NCBI GenBank assembly: GCA_900752335.1
Contig: CAADUZ010000014.1
Location: 1 to 64,000, forward strand
Source of the DNA: Clostridia bacterium
GTDB lineage: Bacteria > Bacillota > Clostridia > TANB77 > CAG-508
Reading direction: 5' to 3'
Length of the DNA stretch: 64,000 nucleotides
The notes under the pieces are model-generated. The model searched no databases. It was not told the DNA's origin and worked only from the letters and a program-made list of their open reading frames with translations. Positions 54,479-64,000 of this stretch are shown here, one piece after another. Positions within the stretch are counted from its first letter, which is position 1; every line of letters begins with the position of its first letter. The translations under genes and the position numbers were made by a program.

Positions 54479-56266
54479 ATGAAAAATAAAACTAAATGTT
54501 TATTAATCATTGCGATTTTCGCCTTATTATTAATATCGCTAACAACGTTTTCTTATGCTAAAACAAATTTGCAAGTTAGTGATATAAATGTAACAGTAAC
54601 TAAAGCAAAAGCCGAAATAACATGGAGTAAAGCAACTAATGCAGACGGATACGACGTATACGTTGATTTCCCAGAAGTAGGATATCAATTTGTAGGCACA
54701 GTAAAGAATAATAATGTTCAAATTATTGGTTTTGACGAAAGTAAAACTTATGCAGTAAAAGTAAAGGCATATAAATATGAAAGTGGCAAAACTACATATT
54801 CAGACTTTTCACCAGAAGTTAAGTTTGGGTTTGAAACAAGTTCGCAAATTACAACAAAAGTAGGTAATATAACTAGGATACAAGCTACAGTCGCAAGTAA
54901 TGGAACTTATGGTACAGTAGAATGGAATAAAGCATCAAATGCTACTGGCTATGAAATTTATGCGAGTGTAGGAAATGGCAGTTTTTCATATATTGGCGAG
55001 GTAAACAGTAATAGAATAACAGTAATAGGAATTAAAGAAAATATAGTATACAAAGTACAAGTTAAGCCATATACAACAGTAAATGGACAAAGAATATATG
55101 GCTCTGTTTCAGATACAGTAGTATTGAAATATGAAAAAGAAGAGAATCCAGAATTAGTTATAAAACCAGAAAAAGTAACTGGTTTAAATGTAACAATGGA
55201 TGGCAAAAATGCGAAATTAAGCTGGAACAAAGTATCAGATGCAGATGGATATGAAGTTCAAGTAAAATTAACAGGAAAAACAGATGCTACTTATGAAACT
55301 GAAAGAACTAACATAACATTAAGCGGATTTTCAGAAGGATACACATATGTAACAAAAGTAAGAGCATATAAATATGTAAATGGTGAAAAAGTATATGGAA
55401 ATTATTCAAATTCAGTAAATATAAAGTATGAACCAGAAGTAGAAGTTGACAGAGTCACAGGTGTAGAAGTTGAAGTGAATGGAAGCAAAGCAAGAATTAG
55501 TTGGGATAGAGTAAGACACGCAGACGGATATGAAATAGACATTAACACACCTGATGGAATAATAAGAACATATACAACTTCAAATACATATAAAAATTTA
55601 AGTGGATTTACAGATACAAGTGATAGATACTCTGTAAGAGTAAGAGCATATGAATATGTAAATGGTAAAAAGGTATATGGAGATTACTCATCTAGAAAAT
55701 ACTTTGAAAGCGAATATGTAGAATTAGATAGAGTTACAGGACTAAAAGTAAATGTAGATGGAGATGCAGCAAAGTTTAGCTGGAATAGAGTAAAAAATGC
55801 AGATGGATACGAAATAGTAATAAACATACCAGGAATTGGAGATTGTAAATATACAGAAACTGATACAAGTAGATATATGACTGGATTTACAAACACAACA
55901 GATAGATACTCTATAAAAGTAAGAGCATATACATATGCAGACGGCAAAAAAATATATGGAGATTATTCAAGCAAGAAATATTTTTATGGTGAACAAGAAG
56001 AAGTAGATAAAGTAACAGGATTAGTTGTAAAAAGATCTGGAAGTGCAGCAAAGTTTAGCTGGAACAGAGTTACTGGGGCAGACGGATACGAAATAGTAAT
56101 AGATATACCGGGAATTGGAGAATGCACATATAATGAAACTGCTACAAGCAGATATATGACAGGCTTTACAGAAACAAAATATAAATACACTATAAAAGTA
56201 AGAGCATACGAATATATGAATGGCAAAAAAGTATACGGAGAATATACAAGAGAAATATCTTTCTAG
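54479..56266 (+). CDS. Exported protein with six fibronectin-type-III-like repeats
   Basis: The 595-aa protein has a signal peptide (residues 1-27, LLIIAIFALLLISLTTFSYA) and then about six FN3-like domains of roughly 90 residues (about 32-118, 127-216, 228-316, 321-410, 414-505 and 509-595). Each has the pattern WSKATNADGYDVYV ... YAVKVKAYKY. Domains 4 to 6 are close to one another (FSWNRVKNADGYEIVINI against FSWNRVTGADGYEIVIDI), showing recent duplication. There is no LPXTG or other anchor, so it is secreted or loosely bound. The binding partner is unknown. Confidence 0.85.
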   Translation: MKNKTKCLLIIAIFALLLISLTTFSYAKTNLQVSDINVTVTKAKAEITWSKATNADGYDVYVDFPEVGYQFVGTVKNNNVQIIGFDESKTYAVKVKAYKYESGKTTYSDFSPEVKFGFETSSQITTKVGNITRIQATVASNGTYGTVEWNKASNATGYEIYASVGNGSFSYIGEVNSNRITVIGIKENIVYKVQVKPYTTVNGQRIYGSVSDTVVLKYEKEENPELVIKPEKVTGLNVTMDGKNAKLSWNKVSDADGYEVQVKLTGKTDATYETERTNITLSGFSEGYTYVTKVRAYKYVNGEKVYGNYSNSVNIKYEPEVEVDRVTGVEVEVNGSKARISWDRVRHADGYEIDINTPDGIIRTYTTSNTYKNLSGFTDTSDRYSVRVRAYEYVNGKKVYGDYSSRKYFESEYVELDRVTGLKVNVDGDAAKFSWNRVKNADGYEIVINIPGIGDCKYTETDTSRYMTGFTNTTDRYSIKVRAYTYADGKKIYGDYSSKKYFYGEQEEVDKVTGLVVKRSGSAAKFSWNRVTGADGYEIVIDIPGIGECTYNETATSRYMTGFTETKYKYTIKVRAYEYMNGKKVYGEYTREISF

Positions 56267-56315
56267 ATAAATGAGAAATAATAAAATACATAAAAAGGCA
56301 ATTAGTTAAAGAGAT

Positions 56316-56368
56316 AAGTGAACCTAAAATGTTAGACAAAAAAGTTTAACAATGAGGGTTCACTTTTT
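56316..56368 (+). terminator. Terminator of the fibronectin-type gene, built from IS-end-like arms
   Basis: AAGTGAACC (56316-56324) pairs with GGTTCACTT (56357-56365), followed by TTTTT. The inner sequence TGAACCTAAAATGTTAGAC and the reverse complement of the other side, TGAACCCTCATTGTTAAAC, look alike and resemble IS3-family ends, so it may be a remnant. Confidence 0.6.
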
Positions 56369-56370
56369 AT

Positions 56371-56459
56371 GTCTGTCCCCATGTTTCAAATTTGGAACAC
56401 AGGGACGTATATCTTGTTTCAAATTTGGAACAAAATGTGTGTCCCCTTGTTCCAGTTTG
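56371..56459. repeat. GGGGACACAC-family repeat, right copy
   Basis: 56414-56459 is the inverted partner of 54051-54096 (45 of 46 identical). Inside it (56371-56413) is a second related unit, GTCCCCATGTTTCAAATTTG with GGAACACAGGGAC, an imperfect palindrome. Together the two copies bracket 2.4 kb with the fibronectin-type gene. Confidence 0.8.
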
Positions 56460-56490
56460 TTACAATTATGTTACATTTTTAAAATTTTGT

Positions 56491-56518
56491 TTGCTTTTTA
56501 ATAAGCTTATGATATAAT
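56491..56518 (+). promoter_or_regulatory. Promoter of ftsK
   Basis: TTGCTT (56491-56496), 16 nt, TATAAT (56513-56518). The transcript would begin near 56525, too close to the ATG at 56530 for a ribosome binding site, which favours the TTG start at 56563. Confidence 0.65.
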
Positions 56519-56562
56519 ACCAAGGGATAATGTTTAAGAGATTTTCAAAGGAGGAACATACT

Positions 56563-58974
56563 TTGGCTAAACGTGGTAGAAAAGCAAAGAAAAGTAAATT
56601 AGATATAAATGTAGCAGTAGTATTTATGTTTTTCATAAGTATATTGCTTGCAATTTTAATATATACAAAATCGGGATATATAGGTGAACATTTAAGTCCT
56701 ATACTTGGTGGGATAATGGGTTCTATAAAATATATAATTCCAATAGGAACATTTCTAATAGCCATATATATGACAACTGAAGACAAAGAATATTTAATTT
56801 CTAAATTAATTCAATATGGTATATTTTTAATATGTATTGCTACGATGCTTGCTGTGTTCCAATTCTCAAATGGAAATTTAGACGTAAATGGCGATTTTTC
56901 TACTGTAGTGGAAAGAGGCTATGAATTAGGAGAAAGCAATAATGGTGGTGGAGCAATAGGAACTGCCATTGCTTCTGTACTTATTGGTTTACTTGGAGAA
57001 ATTGGCACTGTAATATTATGCATTGGCGTAGGCGCAATTCTTTTAGTATTTATATTTGGTATTAAACCAGCAGAAATGATAGCAGATTTTATCAATAATA
57101 GGCGAGAAGAAAAAGAAGAAAGACGTGCAGAAAGAGAAGAAGCAAGACTTGCGAGAATTAAAGAAAAGGAAGAAAATGAGGTTGTAAGGAAAGAAACTAA
57201 AAAGGAAAGAAGATTAAGAGAAAAAGAAGAACAAAGAAGAGAAGCAGAGGAATTAGCAGAGCAGCTAACTATTAATTTAAATGATGCTTCTGAAGATGAT
57301 AATGGAAAGAACAAAAAATTAAAAAAATATGACCACAAGGATGACGATATAATTCCATTTAGTATAGGTGGAAAAAGGAAAAAGGAAGAAGAAAAGGAAA
57401 AAGCAAATCCAGACGTATTAGAAGCAAATTTATTTAAAGAAGAGCAAGAAACAAAAGAAGAAAAAGTAAAACAAGTTTTGCAATTAGAGCATACTTTAAC
57501 TGTAGAAGACGAACATTATGAATTTCCTCCAATACAATTATTAGCAGAAGGAGAGAAAAAAGGAGTAAAAGGAGGAAAGAAAGCTGTTGCAGATACTGCA
57601 ACTAAATTACAAAAAACATTATATAGTTTTGGTGTTTCAGCTAAAGTTGAAAATGTATCTGTAGGACCTGCAATAACAAGGTATGAATTAAAGCCAGCAG
57701 AAGGTGTACGAGTAAGCAAAATTGCAAACCTTGCAGATGATATTGCACTTAACCTAGCAGCAGAAACAATAAGAATCGAAGCTCCTATACCTGGAAAGCA
57801 GGCAGTAGGAATTGAAATTCCAAATAAAGAAAATGAAATAGTACCATTAAGGGATATAATAGACAGTGATACTTTCAAAAATCACAAATCAAAACTAGCA
57901 TTTGCACTTGGAAAAGACGTTGCAGGAAACGAAGTAGTAACAGATATTGCCAAGATGCCACACGTACTTATTGCAGGTAGCACAGGTTCTGGTAAATCTG
58001 TATGTATTAATACTTTAATTTCAAGTATTATATATAAAGCAAAACCAAGTGAAGTAAAACTTGTTATGGTAGACCCAAAGGTTGTTGAGCTTTCTGTGTA
58101 TAACGGTATACCACATTTGCTTATTCCTGTAGTTACAGACCCTAAAAAAGCAGCAGGAGCACTTGCTTGGGCTGTTCAAGAAATGGTAAATAGATATAGC
58201 TTATTTGCAAGTAAAAATGTAAGAGATATAAAAGGGTATAATGAAGCTTTGGAAGGAGAAGGCGAAGGTCATAAATTACCACAAATTGTAATAATAATAG
58301 ACGAACTTTCAGACTTGATGATGGTATCTCCAAAAGACGTAGAAGATTCAATTTGTAGATTAGCACAAATGGCAAGAGCAGCTGGTATGCACTTGGTAAT
58401 CGCAACACAAAGACCTTCTGTAGACGTTATTACAGGTATAATTAAAGCAAATATACCATCAAGAATATCATTTGCGGTATCTTCGCAAGTAGACTCTAGA
58501 ACAATACTAGATATGGCTGGTGCAGAAAAATTACTTGGAAAAGGGGACATGCTATTTTATCCAGCAGGAGCACCAAAGCCAACTAGAATTCAAGGTGCAT
58601 TTATATCTGATAAAGAAGTGGAAAAAATAGTAGACTTTATAAAAAACAATGGAGAAGCAACATATAATGACGAAATATTAAAACAAATAGAAAACTCAAA
58701 TAGTACAGACAAAGAAATAGATAGCCAAGACGAAGATGACGATACAGACCCATTATTAATGGAAGCAATAGACGTAGTTGTGGAAACTGGACAAGCATCA
58801 ACCTCATTTATACAAAGGCGATTTAAAGTAGGATATGCAAGAGCAGGAAGAATAATAGATCAAATGGAAGAGAGAGGAATTATTTCAGGATTCCAAGGAA
58901 GCAAACCTCGTGAAGTGCTTATGTCCAAAGAAAGATGGGAAGAACTAAAAATGAGTAGCAATGGCGAAGAATAA
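56563..58974 (+). CDS. ftsK: DNA translocase FtsK/SpoIIIE
   Basis: A membrane-anchored ATP-driven motor that moves DNA through the division or sporulation septum. I chose TTG 56563 ([15 protein letters not shown], 803 aa) because AAAGGAGG lies 8 nt before it. Four membrane helices occupy about residues 15-170. An acidic/basic linker follows to residue 310. The motor has Walker [19 protein letters not shown] (about residue 465), Walker [14 protein letters not shown], and [20 protein letters not shown]. The C-terminal winged-helix gamma domain ([20 protein letters not shown]) recognises KOPS/SRS-type sequences. Full length; it could be FtsK or SpoIIIE. Confidence 0.95.
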   Translation: MAKRGRKAKKSKLDINVAVVFMFFISILLAILIYTKSGYIGEHLSPILGGIMGSIKYIIPIGTFLIAIYMTTEDKEYLISKLIQYGIFLICIATMLAVFQFSNGNLDVNGDFSTVVERGYELGESNNGGGAIGTAIASVLIGLLGEIGTVILCIGVGAILLVFIFGIKPAEMIADFINNRREEKEERRAEREEARLARIKEKEENEVVRKETKKERRLREKEEQRREAEELAEQLTINLNDASEDDNGKNKKLKKYDHKDDDIIPFSIGGKRKKEEEKEKANPDVLEANLFKEEQETKEEKVKQVLQLEHTLTVEDEHYEFPPIQLLAEGEKKGVKGGKKAVADTATKLQKTLYSFGVSAKVENVSVGPAITRYELKPAEGVRVSKIANLADDIALNLAAETIRIEAPIPGKQAVGIEIPNKENEIVPLRDIIDSDTFKNHKSKLAFALGKDVAGNEVVTDIAKMPHVLIAGSTGSGKSVCINTLISSIIYKAKPSEVKLVMVDPKVVELSVYNGIPHLLIPVVTDPKKAAGALAWAVQEMVNRYSLFASKNVRDIKGYNEALEGEGEGHKLPQIVIIIDELSDLMMVSPKDVEDSICRLAQMARAAGMHLVIATQRPSVDVITGIIKANIPSRISFAVSSQVDSRTILDMAGAEKLLGKGDMLFYPAGAPKPTRIQGAFISDKEVEKIVDFIKNNGEATYNDEILKQIENSNSTDKEIDSQDEDDDTDPLLMEAIDVVVETGQASTSFIQRRFKVGYARAGRIIDQMEERGIISGFQGSKPREVLMSKERWEELKMSSNGEE

Positions 58975-58994
58975 AATTACTAAAGAGGAGCAAT

Positions 58995-60485
58995 ATGGAA
59001 AAAAATAAGATTTTATCTAAATTTAATATTGATATAAAAGATTATAACAATGAATTAGAGAAAATTTTAGAAAGCAAGCTATTTTCCTATGACGTAAAAA
59101 ATCTTTTATTAAGCATGCTATATAAAATAGAAAATGCATATAAAGACTATGAAACGGTAAAAGTGGAAGTTCCTTCAAAAAGAGAATATATAGAAAATTT
59201 ATTAAGAATAATTAAAGAAAAATGTTTGAAAATATTTTTAGTAAAAGCAGGAACTAAGGAAGCAGAAGAATTAGAAAAAGAGAATATATTGTTTAAAGTA
59301 GACAGGAAAAATGGAGAGATAGTATGCTTCCAAAATGAATTTGTTATGCTAACAGCAATATTTAGCTTGGAAATTTCGCCAAGTTTAAAAGATTTACCAT
59401 ACGATTATGTAGAAAAGCCGTTGCTTGAATTATTAAAAATTGGAGAAATCGATTCTAGCATAGAAGTAATAAGAGATTTCAATGGCTGGTCATGGGATAT
59501 AGATACAAAGGAAATAAAAGACATAGAATACAATTATGTCTATGAAACAATGCTATTAGCTAATGGAAAAAACAATTTAAATAGCAAAAAACAAAAGAAA
59601 ATATTTGAATTAGCATCTAAAATAGCAATAAGAAAATATATGCAAGAATCAAATGATGCAGAATATAACGAAAAATTTGAAAAGATAAAAAAAGAAAAAG
59701 AAGAAAGATTAGAATTATTCAATAATAAAAAGACATTTATAAATCAAATAACAGAAGAGAAAAAAGAACTAACAAAAGAAATAGAAAGAATTGATAAAAT
59801 TTTAAACAACAATGAATTATTAAAAAAAGAATATTATGCTAGAAATGAAAAATTGGCAAACAAAGATAAAATCTTTAGTGTAAGCTATTTAGTTGGAATA
59901 CTGGACAAAGAAAGAGTTAGCTTAATAGAAAAAATAGACGAATGTAATAAACTAATACTTCCCAAGGAATTTGTAAATCAAAAGAGCAAACTAGAAGAAG
60001 AAGTAAAGTTTTTAGAAGAAATATCAACATTGGACTATAGTAATGCTTTAATAGAATTAGCAACAGAATTTTTAAACCAGATTAAAGAAAAAATTTCTAA
60101 AATAAATGAAGAAAATAAGGAAAAGCTAATTAATTTAATATATAAAATAAGGTATTATAGGTATATTCCAATAAGTAGGGAAAAATATATAAAAGATATA
60201 GAAGAATTAAAAGAAAAATTCGAAGAGGTAATAAAGAAAGTAATAAAAAAGGCGCAAGAACTTAAAATTTGGGATAACTTTTCAGAGGATACAGAATTAA
60301 CATATCAGATTTTAAAAGAAATATTTGATATGAAAATGATATATTTACAAAATTTGAATATTCAATGTAAGTACGAAAACAAGGAACTATATATAGAATA
60401 TTATGACGATACAATTATAGAGAGTTCAATAAAAATTAAGGCAGATACAGTAAAAATAAAGAAAAAAATAAAGCTATTTATATAA
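58995..60485 (+). CDS. Coiled-coil protein of unknown function
   Basis: The 496-aa protein starts 20 nt after ftsK with AGAGGAG upstream. It is helical and strongly charged: an N-terminal globular part (residues 1-200, NGWSWDIDTKEIKDIEYNY), a long coiled coil (about 210-300, KKEKEERLELFNN ... KKELTKEIERIDKIL), and further helices. There are no signal peptide, transmembrane helix or enzyme motifs. It lies between ftsK and a beta-CASP enzyme gene and may share their transcript. I do not recognise a family. Confidence 0.7.
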   Translation: MEKNKILSKFNIDIKDYNNELEKILESKLFSYDVKNLLLSMLYKIENAYKDYETVKVEVPSKREYIENLLRIIKEKCLKIFLVKAGTKEAEELEKENILFKVDRKNGEIVCFQNEFVMLTAIFSLEISPSLKDLPYDYVEKPLLELLKIGEIDSSIEVIRDFNGWSWDIDTKEIKDIEYNYVYETMLLANGKNNLNSKKQKKIFELASKIAIRKYMQESNDAEYNEKFEKIKKEKEERLELFNNKKTFINQITEEKKELTKEIERIDKILNNNELLKKEYYARNEKLANKDKIFSVSYLVGILDKERVSLIEKIDECNKLILPKEFVNQKSKLEEEVKFLEEISTLDYSNALIELATEFLNQIKEKISKINEENKEKLINLIYKIRYYRYIPISREKYIKDIEELKEKFEEVIKKVIKKAQELKIWDNFSEDTELTYQILKEIFDMKMIYLQNLNIQCKYENKELYIEYYDDTIIESSIKIKADTVKIKKKIKLFI

Positions 60486-60496
60486 GGGAGGAATTT

Positions 60497-62146
60497 ATGA
60501 AAGTAACTTTTTTAGGTGCAACAAAAACTGTAACAGGCTCTAACTTTTTAGTAGAGGGAGCAGGAAAGAAGTTTTTAGTAGACTGTGGAATGTATCAAGG
60601 TTCTGCAGCAGATGAATACGAAAATGAAGCACCATTTTTATTTAATGTAGACGAGATAGATTTTGTGTTACTTACACATGCGCATATAGACCATTCTGGA
60701 AGGATACCAAAATTATATAATGAAGGATATAGAAATCCAGTTATTGCAACAAAAGCAACATGTGATTTATGTTCAATAATGCTTCCAGATAGTGGACACA
60801 TTCAAGAAATGGAAGCAGAGTGGAAGAATAAAAAAAGAGAAAGAAAAGGCGAAGATCCAATACCACCAATGTATACAGCAGAAGATGCAGCAAAATCAAT
60901 CGAAATATTTAAGCCTGTACAATATAACGAAATAGTTGATATAGACGAAAATATAAAAGCAAGGTTTAATGATGCAGGGCATATGCTTGGCTCAAGCATT
61001 ATAGAAGTATGGATTACAGAAAATGGAGAAACTAAAAAGATAGTATTTACAGGAGATTTAGGAAATAATGATATTCCACTTTTATCGCCACCAACAATGA
61101 TAAGTGATGCAGATTATCTAGTAATGGAATCTACTTATGGAAATAGGCTACATATGAGAAATGACGATAAAGCAGAAATTTTCTTAAATGTAGTTTATGA
61201 AACATTGGAAAAAGGCGGAACAGTAGTTATACCATCATTTGCAGTAGGTAGAACACAAGAAATTTTATATGAACTAAATAGAATAAAAGACAAAAAAGAT
61301 GACGAAGAATTCTATAAAAAATATCAAAAATTAATGAGTGTTCCTGTATATGTAGATAGCCCGCTTGCAATATCAGCAACGGAAATATTTAAAGAAAACA
61401 TGAATTTATTTAATGAAGAAACTCAAGAAATAATAAATGCTGGAGATAATCCACTAGAATTTTCAGGATTAAAATTTACAAGAACTGCAGAAGAATCAAA
61501 AGCACTTAATGCCAGCGAAGAATCTTCAATAATAATTTCTGCAAGTGGTATGTGCGAAGTAGGAAGAATAAAGCATCATTTAAAACACCACTTATGGGAA
61601 CCAAATAGTACAATTTTATTTGTTGGCTACCAAGCACCAGGAACACTTGGAAGAAAATTGGTAGATGGAGAGAAAAAAGTAAAAATATTTGGAGAAGAAA
61701 TAGCTGTAAATGCTAGAGTAGAATACATAGAAGGATATTCTGGACATGCAGACCAAGAATGGCTTATGAATTTCGTATATTCATTTACAAATCCGCCAAA
61801 ACATATCTTTTTAGTACATGGAGAGCCAGAAGGACAAGTAGTTTTAAAACAAAAATTAGAAGAAAATACTGAAATACCAATTACAATACCTGATTTTGGT
61901 GAAACTTACGAAATAGATAAAGATATAGAAATGGTAGGCAAGACAGAAGACAAGGCAAGAGAAAGATATTTAAGACTAGAAGTATTAGAGAGAATGAACA
62001 CTTTAAAAGAAGAATTAGAAGATATGTCTACAATAGTTAAAGAAGAATATCTACAGAAAAATGCTACTGATGCAGATATAGTTAGAATAAAAGAAAGATT
62101 AAAAGAATTAGAATCACAAATAGTAAGAATAGTTGAAAATAAATAG
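60497..62146 (+). CDS. MBL-fold beta-CASP ribonuclease-like protein
   Basis: Metallo-beta-lactamase fold enzyme with a beta-CASP insertion, the group of CPSF73-like RNA nucleases. The 549-aa protein has motif 1 LVDCGMYQGS, motif 2 THAHIDHSGRIPKL (about residue 57), motif 3 DAGHMLGSS, motif 4 GDLGN, the beta-CASP motif STYGNRLH and IPSFAVGRTQEIL, then ISASGMCEVGRI, and motif C IEGYSGHADQ with VHGEPEG. All metal ligands are present, so it should be active on RNA. A C-terminal coiled coil (residues 490-549) is extra. RNase J has another layout. Confidence 0.9.
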   Translation: MKVTFLGATKTVTGSNFLVEGAGKKFLVDCGMYQGSAADEYENEAPFLFNVDEIDFVLLTHAHIDHSGRIPKLYNEGYRNPVIATKATCDLCSIMLPDSGHIQEMEAEWKNKKRERKGEDPIPPMYTAEDAAKSIEIFKPVQYNEIVDIDENIKARFNDAGHMLGSSIIEVWITENGETKKIVFTGDLGNNDIPLLSPPTMISDADYLVMESTYGNRLHMRNDDKAEIFLNVVYETLEKGGTVVIPSFAVGRTQEILYELNRIKDKKDDEEFYKKYQKLMSVPVYVDSPLAISATEIFKENMNLFNEETQEIINAGDNPLEFSGLKFTRTAEESKALNASEESSIIISASGMCEVGRIKHHLKHHLWEPNSTILFVGYQAPGTLGRKLVDGEKKVKIFGEEIAVNARVEYIEGYSGHADQEWLMNFVYSFTNPPKHIFLVHGEPEGQVVLKQKLEENTEIPITIPDFGETYEIDKDIEMVGKTEDKARERYLRLEVLERMNTLKEELEDMSTIVKEEYLQKNATDADIVRIKERLKELESQIVRIVENK

Positions 62147-62158
62147 GTTTAATATTGG

Positions 62159-62213
62159 TTATATTTGTTCCATCTTGAAACACATATATTCTGTAGGAGA
62201 TGGAGCAATATAA
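62159..62213. repeat. GTTCCATCTTG hairpin, divergent copy before the GH15 gene
   Basis: TTATATTTGTTCCATCT (62159-62175) pairs with AGATGGAGCAATATAA (62198-62213) with one bulge and a G-U, around a 22-nt loop. It shares GTTCCATCTTG with the copies at 41734 and 45588 but has lost the second conserved flank, so it is either a decayed relative or a plain terminator-like hairpin. Confidence 0.45.
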
Positions 62214-62243
62214 CTAAAGAAGAAAATCATAAAGGAGAAACAG

Positions 62244-64000
62244 ATGAAAAACAAGTATTTTAATGATGCTATAATAGGAGGAAAAGACATAACGGCAAGC
62301 TTTACATATCATGGAGAAATGTTAAGACTTATGCACAACACGCCAGATTTTAGACAATTTTTAGATTTTTTTCATACAGGAGTCAAAATAAATGACTCTT
62401 GTATAATATATTTGCATGAAGACCAGAACAATAGATATAATCAGTATTATACAGAAGATACAAATATATTAAACACGGAGATAGAAAATACATATTTTAA
62501 TTTAGCGATAAAGCAAATAGACTTTGTATCAAACAAAAACAGTGTACTAATAAAAAGATATATTTTTAAAAACAATAATGTTATTGACTTAAACGTGAAC
62601 TTTTTAGTACATTCAAAACTACTTTCAAATCCAAATAACATGGTGGGTTCAAAAATAGAAGATAATGTGCTAATGCAATATAGTCATAATAACACAGTTT
62701 GCATGTTTTCAAAAAAACATATAAATGCTCACCAACTAAACGATACTGATAATAATATTGGAAGCGGTGTAATACATGACAAAGATTACATAGGAATGAG
62801 TGCAGATTCTAGTATAAACTATGAACTTGGCATAATAAAACCAGGAGAAACAAAAGAACTTGACATATATTTGTATGTTATAGAAAATGACAAAGTAAAT
62901 CAAGAAGAAATGTGGAAAAACATAGAAAATATTAGAAAACAAGACGTGGTAGCAGAACAAAATTCGGTGCAAAAATATTGGAAAAAATATGTAAAAGAAC
63001 ATATCAATATAGAGCTAAAAGAAGAAAATAGTGAATATAATAAAAAGTTCAATAAAATATATAAAAGAAGTATATTGCTATTCCCACTGCTAACAAACAA
63101 AGAAACAGGTGGAGTCGCCGCAGCAGTAGAAGTAGACGAAAATCTATCGCAGTGTGGCAGATACGGATACTGCTGGCCACGTGATGCGGTATTTATTACA
63201 AGAGCATTTGATAAATTAAAAATGAACAAAGAAACAGAAAAATTCTATAAAATATTTTGCAAAAACACACAAAGCAAAAATGGAATGTGGGAGCAAAGAT
63301 TTTACACAGACGGAAGACTCGCACCGTGTTGGGGTTATCAAATAGACGAAACCGCAGGTGTTGTATATGGAGCATGCGAGCACTATAAAGTAACAAAAGA
63401 CAAAAAATTCCTAAAAGAAGTATTGAAAATGTGCGAAAACGCAGTGAAATTCTTATGTATATACATGGATAATATATTAGGAATACATGACGACAGCGAC
63501 ATAGTAAAAAACGAAATAGAAAAAACATATCATACGGAAGACAGAAACAAACTACCAGTAAGCTACGACCTGTGGGAAATGCACGAAGGAGTGAGTCTTT
63601 ACTCGCTTGCAAGCATTTATGCAGCATTTAACGCAATAGAAGAAATGTATGCAGTATTCAAACCAGAATACGAAGAAAAAAACAGACTAAAACTAGAAAG
63701 CATAAACAAATTAAGCAAAAAACTCGACTTTTATAAAAAAGAGATAGAAAAATATGTAGACGAAAAAATGTACAACCAAAACACAAAAACCTTAAAAAGA
63801 AACGCAGAAGACGAAATAACAGACATAAGCGTACTAGGAACAGTAGTACCATTTAAAATGTACAAAGCAAAAGAAAAGAAAATCACAAACACAATAGAAA
63901 AAATAAACATGAGATTAAGAACATACACAGGTGGCTACTTAAGATTCGAAGGAGACCACTATAGAGAAGGAAACAGCCCATGGGCAATAGCAACACTATG
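62244..64000 (+). CDS. GH15 glucoamylase-like protein, 3' truncated by the window end
   Basis: The frame is open from ATG 62244 (AAAGGAG upstream) to the last base, 585 codons, so the end is missing. The N-terminal beta-sandwich (residues 1-230, ITASFTYHGEMLRLMHNTPD) and the (alpha/alpha)6 barrel fit glycoside hydrolase family 15 bacterial glucoamylases. Substrate-site block QCGRYGYCWPRDAVFITRAF (about residue 307), then GRLAPCWGYQIDETAGVVYG, the likely general-acid stretch DLWEMHEGVSLYSLASIYAA, and YLRFEGDHYREGNSPWAI near the end. No signal peptide, so it probably acts on internal glucans or oligosaccharides. Confidence 0.88.
   Translation, partial: MKNKYFNDAIIGGKDITASFTYHGEMLRLMHNTPDFRQFLDFFHTGVKINDSCIIYLHEDQNNRYNQYYTEDTNILNTEIENTYFNLAIKQIDFVSNKNSVLIKRYIFKNNNVIDLNVNFLVHSKLLSNPNNMVGSKIEDNVLMQYSHNNTVCMFSKKHINAHQLNDTDNNIGSGVIHDKDYIGMSADSSINYELGIIKPGETKELDIYLYVIENDKVNQEEMWKNIENIRKQDVVAEQNSVQKYWKKYVKEHINIELKEENSEYNKKFNKIYKRSILLFPLLTNKETGGVAAAVEVDENLSQCGRYGYCWPRDAVFITRAFDKLKMNKETEKFYKIFCKNTQSKNGMWEQRFYTDGRLAPCWGYQIDETAGVVYGACEHYKVTKDKKFLKEVLKMCENAVKFLCIYMDNILGIHDDSDIVKNEIEKTYHTEDRNKLPVSYDLWEMHEGVSLYSLASIYAAFNAIEEMYAVFKPEYEEKNRLKLESINKLSKKLDFYKKEIEKYVDEKMYNQNTKTLKRNAEDEITDISVLGTVVPFKMYKAKEKKITNTIEKINMRLRTYTGGYLRFEGDHYREGNSPWAIATL

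Noticed and set aside
56371..56459. CRISPR-like array of short repeats
   Set aside because: There are only two related palindromic units, with no regular spacers and no cas genes.
62736..63928. Several minus-strand frames opposite the 3' end of the window
   Set aside because: They are antisense to the open plus-strand GH15 frame and give low-complexity Phe/Leu/Ile-rich translations.

Overview
The window comes from a low-GC, endospore-forming member of the Firmicutes, most like an uncultured clostridial lineage. The evidence is the AT-rich sequence, strong AGGAGG-type ribosome binding sites with frequent TTG and GTG starts, and classical TTGACA-N17-TATAAT promoters. Gram-positive and sporulation markers agree: WhiA, SpoVG behind a sigma-H-type promoter, SpoVT, SepF, DivIVA and a TTG-start FtsK/SpoIIIE. 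There are no rRNA genes, no CRISPR array, no intact insertion sequence and no origin; one tRNA is present.

Layout. 1-4.1 kb: the 3' part of a prepilin-like surface protein, a probable 6S RNA, then prmC, whiA and hemW. 4.1-9 kb: a minus-strand wall block (mtgA, murC), spoVG, a GC-rich orphan gene beside a perfect palindrome, and asnS. 9-11.8 kb: a lysine riboswitch controlling a GNAT-like gene of unknown function and a PepD peptidase. 11.9-28.2 kb: the S10-spc-alpha ribosomal supercluster (rpsJ to rplQ with secY, adk, map, infA, rpmJ and rpoA). It has no rpmD and carries several structured leaders. 28.5-37.6 kb: accessory genes, namely an Rpn nuclease, a recD2 helicase interrupted by a one-base frameshift, comF, a KAP-like P-loop NTPase, spoVT, an XRE repressor and a second prepilin-like protein ending in an FGE/C-lectin-like domain. 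37.8-45.6 kb: lower glycolysis (gap, pgk, tpiA, gpmI, eno) with three unusual small or accessory genes interleaved. 45.6-54 kb: tRNA-Gln, two cysteine-rich microproteins, mutL, miaA, an HlyD-like protein, sepF, divIVA and rsmD. 54-64 kb: a fibronectin-III-type exported protein bracketed by 46-bp inverted repeats, ftsK, a coiled-coil protein, a beta-CASP metallo-beta-lactamase protein and a 3'-truncated GH15 glucoamylase-like gene.

Functionally, most genes are housekeeping: translation, wall synthesis and division, glycolysis, and repair. The new-looking material lies between genes and in the accessory stretches. The best candidates are (i) a family of intergenic hairpins with an invariant GTTCCA/TGGAAC base and a variable but still paired upper stem, (ii) a lysine riboswitch on a gene with no known lysine role, (iii) a terminator/antiterminator leader before rpsJ, (iv) a surface protein whose last 35 or so codons look like a diversity-generating-retroelement variable region, and (v) dispersed GGGGACACAC palindromes, two of which bracket a surface-protein gene. 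All calls were made by reading the sequence; no database search was run.
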